Source: Siphonodentalium dalli (Eukaryota; Mollusca; Scaphopoda; Gadilida; Siphonodentaliidae). Taken from it: 64,000 nucleotides of DNA. Shown piece by piece: positions 56,101 through 64,000 of the stretch. The notes under the pieces are model-generated. The model searched no databases, had not been told where the DNA came from, and worked only from the letters and a program-made list of their open reading frames with translations. The translations under genes were made by a program, and so were the position numbers. The stretch's first letter is position 1, and every line of letters starts with the position of its first letter. The stretch spans positions 57,810,609 to 57,874,608 of the forward strand of contig CP136066.1 of the NCBI GenBank assembly GCA_032622095.1, written 5' to 3'.

Positions 56101-59100
56101 ACTGAAAGTTTTAAAAAACTGGGTACCCAACTGAACGAAAGGGGGTGACAATGACCATTTCAGCTTCAGAGTCCCATGCAGTCTTCTCAGTTTTACAGTC
56201 ATTCGCAGGCAACCATCTCAACAGTCACTGACAGTCTTTGTTTGTTTATGTTCTCTTTTGTTTACTCTCAGGGCTTTGGCAGGAAGCTATTGGATGTTTG
56301 GTGCAGTCCATCTATTACCTGAAAGGTATTGGAGACCTACACTCCATGGCTGCTTCACTACTCCTCATATCGAGATGTCTGTCTAAGCTAAATATTCACG
56401 AGTTCGAAGAGCTGAAAAGATCATACGTGTTCGCACATGACAACCCATACTATGAAGCATACTACTGTGGGATGCTGTCTGTGTATTATGCTCCAAATGA
56501 CACACTCTATATGGCAAGACATCAGGTAAATTTATTTAGTACACAGTTAACTTACCATGACAACTAGAGGTGCCATGATTAATCGTATAATCAATGAACC
56601 GTTGATAAAGCCGATAATCGATTACCATTTCCATTGTCGATTAATCTGCATTATTTATTTTGACGTCGGAAAATGCCGGGTATTATTGAATACCTTGTTT
56701 GTTTTACACAGTTTAATCTACAACCGAAGGGTTAACAACCTTTGATTGTGTATCAATGAGATTCCGAAAACATGATGCAAACAGTCGGCAGTTCATTTGA
56801 TGATGCGACATGGTTACTCTTCGGATCATTTTATATTCTACAAATTGGCGGCACTGCAGCTTTGAACTTATGGCGACCACATTGTATATTTATACTTGAA
56901 AGGCGGCACTTTGTCTTTGAAATGTGCCGACTGTCACTGTGTTCAATGAACTGAATGCACTCGCCCTTGAATCTGATTGGACCAATGGGGAGTTGATTGA
57001 CATTCTCTGGAAACCAGGCAACCTACGCCATTTTAGTCAGTGTTGTTCTCCGCGATGTCATTTGCGAGTATACTTTGTTTGCATAAGTATACTTAGATGT
57101 TACTAGTACAGGCTATCGCGTATCATGCGATGAGTGCTGAATGAAACTCGATATTATCAAATACTTAACTTGTTCTGAGTCCTGCAATTTGCGAGTGGGG
57201 GCACACCTTTGTGATTGTTAAACTTGGAACTCTGGAAGTTTATCAAACTCTGGAAGTTTGATGAAACTTATAGTTTCCTTGTTTTAGGAACCGCCGGCCA
57301 TCCATCGTGCATTACTACTTGTATATTGTTTGTATATTTGGCTATTCATAACACTGAAATGAATCGCTATATTCGTTCTAATGAACTCATAAATATTATA
57401 ACATCACCGGGAACTTTGCTGGTATTGAATTCATTGGTCATTAACAGTGGTTTATCATGCACTTTATTAACATAAAATTACATCAGCCGATGCCTCAAAC
57501 AACCAGCAACAGTGCAGTTAACCAGCACCCAGCCAATAGGCCATATTATGGAATACTTCTACTGATGTTATTAGGTACGATTAATCGATTATAGTCGATT
57601 ATTGATGACCGATTATCGATTATTAAAATCAATAATCGTGGCACCTCTAATGACAACCCAGACTAAGAAGCATACTACTGAAGAATGCTGTCTGTGTATT
57701 ATGCTCCAAACGACACACTCCTTAATGGCAAGACAACCTGTAAATTTAATATGCGGTTACCATGACAACCCGTACTATGAAGTGTACCACTATGGGATGC
57801 TTGATGATCTGTTCATCATTTAAAGATGCATTATCCGAATTAATGCTTCTAAATGACTATTTCTTTGGTTTTGGGGGTAAAAAATATTTAATCCGAATCA
57901 AGGAACCCACCCATCAAAGCTCAGAGTGATCAGATATAAATTTTTTAAGTTTGTTATTTCTCGACATGTGCAATTATTTGTGTCCCAGAAAAACGTCTCG
58001 GACAAAATTACGGATGAAGATGGATATCTCTAAAATCAAGTGGTAATATTGCCAAATTTCGTGATTGCTGAGTAGTTATCCCTTATAGTCTGGTCGTTGA
58101 AGCATTGGACCTAGAACAAATTGTTTACAAGCTGTTTTTGGTGTCATATTGTCGGGCAGAATGTAGGGAACAACATATCTAAAATCCGCTTTGGCGTCCA
58201 TAATGTCTGTTGTTATCAGAAAATACTGAATTCTGCGGCAGGTGCTCCAATTAATGCCAAATTCGTAATAAATTGAAATATACACAAACATTGCTTAGTC
58301 GTAAAGCATATATGTAGAATATTTTTCCCAAAATGGCCACCAAAATGGACAAAATCGAATGAAATTTACATTTAGTGCAAAATTGAATAGCTAGTCCTAT
58401 ACGAGTGAACAAACGCTTGAATATTGCAAGGAAGAATGACTACAAGTATAAGAGAAACGTTTGATTAGAGATGTACGAATTCTCTCTGATGTATCTCACG
58501 AGAGAGCAAGCGAAATCAGGGTCTTGTGGAACGGTTAAATCTGGACTTTTGGGTGTCCAGAAACGGAAAAATGACGCAGTTTTATCTGTACTGCTAATCT
58601 TGAATCGTGTGATATATGTGTAATTAAAAAGCTAAACGGGATTTAGTAGGGATGTATTGACTATGCGGTCTTTCTCTAGAAGCAGAAATATATGTATTCA
58701 GAGCAGTCTCACGAATGAGACCGATCACCATTTATTTTGATATCTACGGTATAAAACCTTAAAAAATTAATTGCTATAAAACGGTATGAATTATGTTCAT
58801 ATTGTACTGGGGAGAATGCGTAGATCCTATTGTATGTTTCTCAAAATAGTAGTTATAGTGCCTCAGATCAAGTGATAAAACACGAATATTTCGCTTTTAT
58901 CACAAGAATGCGTGATGGTGTACCATGAACTAAATTTATTAAATCACAAATGAGTACCATAGACTGTCTTCAATAAATTCAAAACTTGACCAAAATTGCC
59001 TACATAATCTGTGACAGAGACTGTGTTTATACCTGGAAATTATATTTGGTTGAATTCACCAAGGCCAGATCTACTCGAAACTTATTACATTGTCTTCAAC

Positions 59101-62100
59101 CGCATCACCGCGTTTACCCATTTTCCATAATGTTACACATGTCTGTTGCACACAGAACCACAACTAACAATATTGGGTGAATGTTCAACGTTGGAATAAC
59201 ATCTTAAACGATGATCACCTGATATTTAGCACGATTACGTGGGTGGTAATGGTAATATATTTTCAAACAAAAATATACTGAAAACTAATAGTGTGCATTG
59301 CGCTGTAAAGTGGCCACTGAAGTAATTTTAACAAAATTGTCTACTAAGAAACCGGGTTGGTAGCAGAATGAAAATTAGTCTTACATACAATGTGCTATGT
59401 ACAGTCTCTTTGACCTGGTGAGATTTGGTGCTAATCCATTGAAGATATGAGTGTTTCTTTACAGTATAATAACCATTGTAACATAGGTGTATCGTTTATT
59501 ATCACCGGGAGTGTTGACAATTCAGGAAATATAACTAGTATTTATACCTCTAGCGTATGCACTTAAATTTCGGCGTTGCATTCAATATTTAATCACCATG
59601 CCGAATGAAACTACCATGCACTGTGAGGTGGAACATTAGTTCGTGTGTTGCATGCACAAGCTATTTTTGTTTTGCCCAACAGTTGGATGTTGGATAAGCA
59701 GAACACCCAAACGTTAAAGACGTAAATCATTGGGGGGTTGACTTGCTGTGCAGTGACCGATGATCCTTCAGATTGATCTGTTTTAATGATGTGTGTACCT
59801 TTAAAAATATTTAACAACCGACTTGTATATTGCCAATACGTATTTCACTCTTATGTAGTTACCCAACATGTTGCTTTCTACGTGGTATGATTTGGAGTTG
59901 CGGCCATTTTGACAGCCATTTCATGGCCACGATTGTATAATTTTCTGTCCGTGTCACTCTACTCGCTCCTGCATTCTAATTTAACACAAACTGATATAAC
60001 GGCATAATTCTGATGCCACTATATATCGTATAATGACTTATATCGAGAACTGATGTAGTATAGACAACCATGTTGGACGCCATCGTGGATAACAAAGTTT
60101 CCCCAACGCGGATTTTGGCTATGTTGTTCCTGATGATTTTTTCCACGTCGAATGACACCGAAAACAGCTTGTAAACAATTTGTTCTAGGTTCACCTCAAA
60201 ATCGAGTCTCAACGACCAGACTATTAGGAAATGTTCAGATAATAAGTTTAATCCTTTCTATACTAAAGCATCATTGATAATTAGTTATCCCATAGGAAAT
60301 ATTCAGATAATCAGTTTAACCCTTTCTATACTAAAGCATCATTGATGAGTAGTTATCCCATAGGAAATGTTCAGATAATAAGTTTAACCCTTTCTATACT
60401 AAAGCATCATTGATGAGTAGTTATCCCATATTAATTGTACAGATAATAAGTTTAACCCTTTCTATACTAAAGCATCATTGATGAGTAGTTATCCCATAGG
60501 AAATGTTCAGATAATAAGTTTAACCCTTTCTATACTAAAGCATCATTGATGAGTAGTTATCCCATATTAATTGTACAGATAATAAGTTTAACCCTTTCTA
60601 TACTAAAGCATCATTGAAGAGTAGTTATCCCATAAGAAATGTTCAGATAATAAGTTTAACCCTTTCTATACCAAAGCATCATTGATGAGTAGTTATCCCA
60701 TAGGAAATGTTCAGATAATAAGTTTAAACCGTTCTATACTAAAGCATCATTTATGAGTAGTTATCCCATAGGAAATGTTCAGGTAATAAGTTTAACCCTT
60801 TCTACACTAAAGCATCATTGATGTGTGTAGTTATCCCATAGGAAATGTTCAGATAATAAGTTTAACCCTTTCTATACTAAAGCATCATTGACGAGTGTTT
60901 ATCCCATAGGAAATGTTCAGATAATAAGTTAACCCTTTCTATTCTAAAGCACCATTGATGAGTAGTTATCCCATATTAAATGTTCAGATAATAAGTTTAA
61001 CCCTTTCTATACTAAAGCATCCTTGACGAGTAGTTATCCCATAGGAAATGTTCAGATAATAAGTTAACTCTTTCTATACTAAAGCATCATTGATGAGTAG
61101 TTATCCCATATTAAATGTTCAGATAATAAGTTTAACCCTTTCTGTACTAAAGCATCATCGATGAGTAGTTATCCCATAAGAAATGTTCAGATAATAAGTT
61201 TAACCCTTTCTATACCAAAGCATAATTGATGAGTAGTTATCCCATAGGAAATGTTCAGATAATAAGTTTAAACCTTTCTATACTAAAGCATCATTGATGG
61301 GTAGTTATCCCATATGAAATGTTCAGATAATAAGTTTAACCCTTTCAATACTAAAGCATCATTGATGAGTAATTATCCCATATTAAATGTTCAGATAATA
61401 AGTTTAACCCTTTCTATACTAAAGCATCATTGACGAGTGTTTATCCCATAGGAAATGTTCACATAATAAGTTAACCCTTTCTATACTAAAGCACCATTGA
61501 TGAGTAGTTATCCCATATTAAATGTTCAGATAATAAGTTTAACCCTTTCTATATTAAAGCATCCTTGACGAGTAGTTATCCCATAGGAAATGTTCAGATA
61601 ATAAGTTAACTCTCTCTATACTAAAGCATCATTGATGAGTAGTTATCCCATATTAAATGTTCAGATAATAAGTTTAACCCTTTCTATACTAAAGCATCCT
61701 TGACGAGTAGTTATCCCATAGGAAATGTTCAGATAATAAGTTAACTCTTTCTATACTAAAGCATCATTGATGAGTAGTTATCCCATATTAAATGTTCAGA
61801 TAATAAGGTTAACCCTTTCTATACTAAAGCATCATTGATGAGTAGTTATCCCATAAGAAATGTTCAGATAATAAGTTTGAACCCTTTCTATACTAAAGCA
61901 TCATTGATGAGTAGCTATCCCTTAGGAAACATTCAGATAATAAGTTTAACCCTTTCTATACTAAAGCATCATTGATGAGTAGTTATCTCATAGGAAATGT
62001 TCAGGTAATATGTTTAACTCTTTCTTTACTAAAGCATCATTGATGAGTAGTTATCCCATAAGAAATGTTCAGATAATAAGTTTGAACCCTTTCTATACTA

Positions 62101-63799
62101 AAGCATCATTGAGGAGTAGCTATCCCTTAGGAAATATTCAGATAATAAGTTTAACCCTTTCTATACTAACGCATCATTGATGAGTAGTTATCCCATATGA
62201 AATGTTCAGATAATAAGTTTAACCCTTTCTATACTAAAGCATCATTGATGAGTAGTTATTCCTTAGGAAATGTTCACATAATTAGTTAACCCTTTCTATA
62301 TTAGCATCATTGATTAGTAGTTATCCCATATTAAATGTTCAGATAATAAGATAAACCCTTTCTATACTAAAGCATCATTGATGAATAGTTATCCCTTAGG
62401 AAATGTTCGCATAATTAGTTAACCCTTTCTATATTAGCATCATTGATTAGTAGTTATCCCATATTAAATGTTCAGATAATAAGATAAACCCTTTCTATAC
62501 TAAAGCATCATTGATGGGTAGTTATCCCTTAGGAAATGTTCAGATAATAAACAAACAAACTACAACATTTCCCTCAATAAATAGGGCCCCTTCTGTACTT
62601 TTATTTATCTGTCATCTGCTTATATTATCTGTACATCCCTACAATTCAATAATATACCATTCCGATGTACACTTTTTAACTGAGTGGGAGAATCCATTTA
62701 GTATAGAAAAGGTTAACAGCCATAAATTAACTATAATTATCTGTATTCACAGACGTTGGCTGATGAATCATTCTTGATGCACATGGTCAACAACGGGATC
62801 CGCCATGACGGAATTCTTCTATCAGTAACACATGACCTCAAATCGAGCCTTCAGCAACACCAATCAGTGCGTAACATTCAGCAGTCGGAGCAATTTCTCG
62901 AGTTTGTTCGGGGAGTATATGTGATGAGCATGACACTTCATCTGTCATCAAACTCGTTTGACAAACAGCTGAGCCAATACATCGAAGAAAAAGGCCTGCA
63001 AGTTTTCCAAGCATTTTGTGCATTCCACAGAACAAAAAAACATATTGACAGAAAAACTTTGCGAGTGATTAACTGTCTTTTGAATATATTTGGGATCCCG
63101 TCGTTAGTTAACGACTCTGATATTGCAGATAACGAGGAATCCGTCAGCGAAAACTATCCTGATTCTTCAGGAAATGATGAGTTGGGAGTTACAGATGAAT
63201 GTAATGCTGCTATAAATAAACCATTGACAAAATATCATGACAAGCGTATCGTATCTAAATGGCTTGAACAAAATGTGGATGATATGGGAGAACGTAACCA
63301 TGACAGCAGAACTGAGCCACTCTCTCTTGATAATTCATCAAACTCCAAGCAATCGCCCATGACTGTTGCAAGTGATAATTATACCTCTATCTTGAAAGAA
63401 TTCAAGTCGGCAAAACTTTGTAGAAAACTGTATGGATTACCTGATGATCCTCTTCGACATTTGAGTGAATACAGAGGCATTGTGGGTAATGAGGAAAGTA
63501 CTGATGAGAAGGCACCCAGCATCACAAGTCTTTCTGCTACAGTACTATCAACATTCGAAAGTAATGCATCTGGTCTAGATGAAAAGATACGGAATTTATT
63601 CCTTGGTGTACCAGATAAAGCATCGCCAAGTTCAACTAGCAGGAGTAGCCAGTCTAGCTCATCTACTCCGTCGTCAGCACAGACAACAAGCAGCGATAAT
63701 TCTTCAAGCATTTCTGATCTAAATCCACAATCAAGTACATCATCTGAGAGCAGTACATCGACTTCCATCTGCAGCTCTAGTAGCGAACAAGGTTTGTAA
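47079..63799 (+). CDS. ALPK1: Alpha-protein kinase 1 (ALPK1), N-terminal sensor half
   Basis: ALPK1 is a cytosolic innate immune receptor: its N-terminal helical domain binds bacterial ADP-heptose and switches on a C-terminal alpha-kinase domain, which phosphorylates TIFA. Exons: 47079-47136, 48503-48720, 51559-51808, 53224-53292, 56272-56525, 62753-63799. All phases match, giving 631 residues to the stop. Resemblance to vertebrate ALPK1 is clear around ELLPSDLKKWV, IWPMVP, EDITNLDII, AFLVDRYMY (R116), IPPQIVIRKVRLM (R150, R153), GHIYHHLGLWQEAI. An in-frame TAG lies four codons before the ATG. Residues from about 570 are Ser/Thr-rich, like the ALPK1 linker. The kinase domain is not in the window; the last frame may splice on at CAAG|gtttgt (63791). 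Introns carry hAT, MULE and Harbinger-like elements and a 2.3 kb minisatellite. Confidence 0.88.
47390..47870 (+). repeat. Dispersed 'gtccgtctgt' repeat in ALPK1 intron 1
   Basis: Two diverged units of the type 'gcaataattaaaac / gatt.gaaccaaatttt / gagtttctcagcccaa / cagat.gagtt' follow a TCTGTCTGT-rich lead. It does not code. Confidence 0.6.
48291..48398. mobile_element. Hairpin MITE family B, copy 9 (half)
   Basis: Only the right arm is present, from the apex GAGAGCTTTCCGATGAATGG to CATTACTG. Confidence 0.8.
48503..48720 (+). CDS. ALPK1: ALPK1 coding exon 2 (residues 20-92)
   Basis: Holds YNCWYELLPSDLKKWVSQAI and IWPMVPASLDLKQF, aligned to the vertebrate CRALLPSELR and WPFVPEKWQYKQ segments. 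The acceptor is atttatag and the donor ATG|gtaagt, phase 0. Confidence 0.9.
48786..49217 (+). mobile_element. Interspersed repeat family D, copy 4 (complete)
   Basis: TACTCAATCCGATCAGACGC at the left and GTCTGATCGGATTGAGTA at the right define the terminal inverted repeats of the family. It lies 65 bases after the donor of ALPK1 exon 2. Confidence 0.8.
50051..51140 (+). mobile_element. hAT-like element with BED-finger remnant
   Basis: Ends TAGGGTCCTGCGAAT.. / ..ATTCGCAGGACCCTA with subterminal ATTCGATATTCGATTCGA repeats in both arms. An exact 8 bp duplication TGTTGGAA lies at 50043-50050 and 51141-51148. It has a short BED zinc-finger frame inside but no transposase catalytic domain. Confidence 0.9.
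50545..50682 (+). pseudogene. BED-type zinc finger remnant of a hAT transposase
   Basis: A 45-codon frame from an ATG. It holds VYFKHDKSC, then the Cys pair YTCDECNTVY, and TTTHLWNHL, which give a C-x2-C ... H-x3-H arrangement with the T-L-x-x-H-L context of BED fingers used by hAT transposases to bind their ends. It stops at TGA (50680-50682). No RNaseH-like or dimerisation domain follows. Confidence 0.72.
51297..51537 (+). mobile_element. Interspersed repeat family D, copy 6
   Basis: Internally deleted copy whose right end (CTGATCGGATTGAGTA) lies about 20 bases before ALPK1 exon 3, so it may supply the branch-point region of that exon. Confidence 0.7.
51559..51808 (+). CDS. ALPK1: ALPK1 coding exon 3 (residues 93-176)
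   Basis: Best-matching exon: AVIGLAFLVDRYMYRNGG with R116, and IVIPPQIVIRKVRLMKDRGD with R150 and R153, the Arg residues that I recall as ligand contacts in human ALPK1. The acceptor is acatttcag and the donor ACAG|gtaagg, phase 1. Confidence 0.93.
51837..52136 (+). pseudogene. LINE (CR1/L2-like) C-terminal fragment, frameshifted
   Basis: HRGDMIEDFKILYDQ and RGTRGHSMKL in one frame, then LPEHVIEAKSLNEFKEHFDN in another, match the C-terminal end of CR1/L2 proteins (RGD-IE-FKIL ... LP-VI-A-S-N-FK). Stop codons and a frame change show decay. It starts about 28 bases after the donor of ALPK1 exon 3. Confidence 0.8.
52156..52370. mobile_element. Hairpin MITE family B, copy 10
   Basis: Full palindrome, TA on both sides, ends CAGTAACGCTC / GAGCATTACTG. 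Confidence 0.86.
53224..53292 (+). CDS. ALPK1: ALPK1 coding exon 4 (residues 176-199)
   Basis: NKWSKIAVAFCVQLKGHIYH, parallel to the vertebrate VQSVCIQIRGQILQKLG segment. The acceptor is ttttcag and the donor TTAG|gtgagt, phase 1. Confidence 0.88.
53470..53921. mobile_element. Foldback MITE family A, copy 7
   Basis: Two hairpin cores (53500-53592, 53800-53892) around a roughly 200 bp spacer, the same layout as copies 2 and 4. The ends are degraded. Confidence 0.75.
54018..54145. repeat. piggyBac-like MITE fragment
   Basis: Has TTTAACACTTCCATGACTGG at the left and the TATGCGAGTCTCCCATAGGG hairpin, but no right end. Confidence 0.55.
54399..54669. mobile_element. Foldback MITE family A, copy 8
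   Basis: Ends CAAGCATTGAAAAAGTG / CACACTATTTCAAGACTTG, with hairpin cores partly deleted. It is preceded by a C-run (54376-54395) and no duplication is seen. Confidence 0.7.
55135..56164. mobile_element. MULE-like element hosting a nested insertion
   Basis: Ends GCTGAAATGGTCACTGTCAC / GTGACAATGACCATTTCAGC. Both arms contain three copies of the phrase GGGTACCCAGCTT or its inverse. An exact 9 bp duplication TTCAGAGTC lies at 55126-55134 and 56165-56173. The end is about 100 bases before ALPK1 exon 5. Confidence 0.86.
55398..56016. mobile_element. hAT-like element nested in the MULE
   Basis: Ends AGGCCTGGCATTCT / AGAATGCCAGGCCT. Flanks GTATGCAC (55390-55397) and GTATGCAT (56017-56024) agree at 7 of 8 positions. 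It has no transposase. Confidence 0.75.
56272..56525 (+). CDS. ALPK1: ALPK1 coding exon 5 (residues 199-283)
   Basis: LWQEAIGCLVQSIYYLKGIG continues the helical-repeat domain and matches the vertebrate GMWYEAAELIWASI region in place. The acceptor is tactctcag and the donor CAG|gtaaat, phase 0. The last 89 bases plus 31 intron bases were duplicated downstream. Confidence 0.88.
56565..57649. mobile_element. hAT-like element in ALPK1 intron 5
   Basis: Ends TAGAGGTGCCA / TGGCACCTCTA, with AATCGATTATCG-rich subterminal regions. An exact 8 bp duplication ATGACAAC lies at 56557-56564 and 57650-57657. Length is 1,085 bp and no transposase was recognised. It splits a duplicated piece of exon 5. Confidence 0.9.
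57650..57801 (+). pseudogene. Decayed tandem copies of the ALPK1 exon 5 end
   Basis: 57650-57761 repeats the stretch 56437-56556 (exon 5 end with its donor and 31 intron bases). 57762-57801 begins a third copy. Words kept include GAAGCATACTACTG, TGTGTATTATGCTCCAAA and CCGTACTATGAAG. Stops and indels disrupt the frame, so these are not working exons. Confidence 0.88.
57823..58062 (+). mobile_element. Interspersed repeat family D, copy 7 (left half)
   Basis: Runs from the family's left region to TTTCGTGATT, then stops abruptly against a minisatellite-type flank (GAGTAGTTATCCCTTA). Confidence 0.7.
58086..60223. mobile_element. Harbinger-like element, 2.1 kb
   Basis: Ends TAGTCTGGTCGTTGA / TCAACGACCAGACTA. 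Arms of about 190 bp share ACCTAGAACAAATTGTTTAC and the following AAGCTGTTTT region. TTA is duplicated at 58083-58085 and 60224-60226, as in PIF/Harbinger (TWA). No DDE or Myb-like protein is recognisable, so it is non-autonomous. Confidence 0.82.
60227..62546 (+). repeat. Minisatellite, unit 68 bp, about 34 copies
   Basis: The unit starts GGAAATGTTCAGATAATAAG, with TTAACCCTTTCTATAC, TAAAGCATCATTGATGAGTA and GTTATCCCATA. Variants (TAGGAAAT, TATTAAAT, TAAGAAAT; TTTAACC, TTAACT) alternate, and an eight-unit block is itself repeated (about 60890 and 61432, 542 bp apart). It lies in ALPK1 intron 5, ending about 200 bases before exon 6. Confidence 0.95.
62753..63799 (+). CDS. ALPK1: ALPK1 coding exon 6 (residues 284-631), open to a stop
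   Basis: Starts TLADESFLMHMVNNGIRHDG after the acceptor ttcacag. It continues the helical domain to about residue 400, then becomes acidic and finally Ser/Thr-rich (from about 570). The frame stops at 63797-63799. A donor-like AAG|gtttgt at 63791-63797 in phase 1 would allow splicing on to a kinase-coding exon outside the window. The remaining 200 bases show no AATAAA. Confidence 0.82.
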   Translation, partial: TLADESFLMHMVNNGIRHDGILLSVTHDLKSSLQQHQSVRNIQQSEQFLEFVRGVYVMSMTLHLSSNSFDKQLSQYIEEKGLQVFQAFCAFHRTKKHIDRKTLRVINCLLNIFGIPSLVNDSDIADNEESVSENYPDSSGNDELGVTDECNAAINKPLTKYHDKRIVSKWLEQNVDDMGERNHDSRTEPLSLDNSSNSKQSPMTVASDNYTSILKEFKSAKLCRKLYGLPDDPLRHLSEYRGIVGNEESTDEKAPSITSLSATVLSTFESNASGLDEKIRNLFLGVPDKASPSSTSRSSQSSSSTPSSAQTTSSDNSSSISDLNPQSSTSSESSTSTSICSSSSEQGL

Positions 63800-64000
63800 C
63801 AGAAAGCTGTTTAGCCGGACTCCGTTCCTCCATTAGACAATTTAACTCTTTTCTTGAATAGTCAACCAATGGTGTTCATTTCCAAACCCTAGTCTTTCTT
63901 ATATTCAATATGAGACAATTTCATTCTAATTTTTATCGTTTTCTAATCAATGTTGATTGATGTACAATTAATGTTGTATTTCAATAGTATTCATATTCTA
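63800..64000 (+). other. 3' flank of ALPK1 exon 6, intron or UTR
   Basis: AT-rich with no recognisable exon or poly(A) signal. Too short to decide between intron and UTR. Confidence 0.4.

Noticed and set aside
56772-57106. Open frames inside the hAT-like element at 56565-57649, considered as a transposase
   Set aside because: No BED finger, DDE/RNaseH-like or dimerisation motif could be read; too short and no family match.
60227-62546. CRISPR-like regular array
   Set aside because: Units are contiguous at 68 bp with no unique spacers, and the genome is eukaryotic; it is a minisatellite.
63379-63768. 129-residue open frame on the - strand
   Set aside because: Antisense shadow of the Ser-rich ALPK1 exon; Ser codons reversed give an acidic/Leu-rich frame.

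Overview
This window is nuclear DNA from an invertebrate animal. It is AT-rich, the genes are split by long introns with GT..AG borders, and about half of the sequence is recognisable repeat: non-LTR retrotransposon remnants, hAT-, MULE-, piggyBac- and Harbinger-like TIR elements, foldback MITEs and minisatellites. I cannot name the species. A marine lophotrochozoan or invertebrate deuterostome is plausible, because those groups keep ALPK1 and selenium-type GPx and have similar repeat content, but that is inference.

Three host genes can be supported. (1) About 7.1-8.0 kb, + strand: the last coding exon and 3' UTR of a GPX1/2-type glutathione peroxidase. The UTR holds a well-formed candidate SECIS, so the protein is probably a selenoprotein; the exon carrying the active-site residue was not found in the window. 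(2) 42.7 to 21.4 kb, - strand: an RMDN-family gene (regulator of microtubule dynamics, RMDN3/PTPIP51-like) assembled here as eight coding exons whose phases all match, giving about 363 residues with an N-terminal membrane anchor, a coiled coil, a candidate phospho-FFAT motif and a TPR-like C-terminal domain. (3) 47.1 to beyond 63.8 kb, + strand: the N-terminal sensor half of an ALPK1 orthologue (cytosolic receptor for bacterial ADP-heptose) in six coding exons, ending in a Ser-rich linker. No kinase domain lies in the window. RMDN and ALPK1 are head to head with 4.4 kb between start codons; GPx and RMDN converge.

Layout: 0-2 kb, 3' end of a dead non-LTR retrotransposon; 2-7 kb, MITEs; 7.1-8 kb, GPx; 8-21 kb, minisatellite, piggyBac MITEs and foldbacks without a convincing gene; 21.4-42.7 kb, RMDN and its repeat-filled introns; 40.3-45.6 kb, a cluster of four MULE-like elements around RMDN exon 1; 47-63.8 kb, ALPK1, whose introns hold two hAT-like elements, a hAT-in-MULE nest, a 2.1 kb Harbinger-like element and a 2.3 kb minisatellite of 68 bp units.

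Most notable observations: the SECIS separated from the GPx stop by a MITE; a 28 bp tandem array that multiplied the 5' splice site of RMDN exon 2; triplication of the 3' end of ALPK1 exon 5 with a hAT element inserted in the second copy; a Harbinger-like element whose excision would restore a minisatellite unit; a candidate phospho-FFAT in RMDN; and an Ulp1-protease remnant in a MULE-like element. I found no CRISPR, operon, prokaryotic feature or clearly new multi-gene system.
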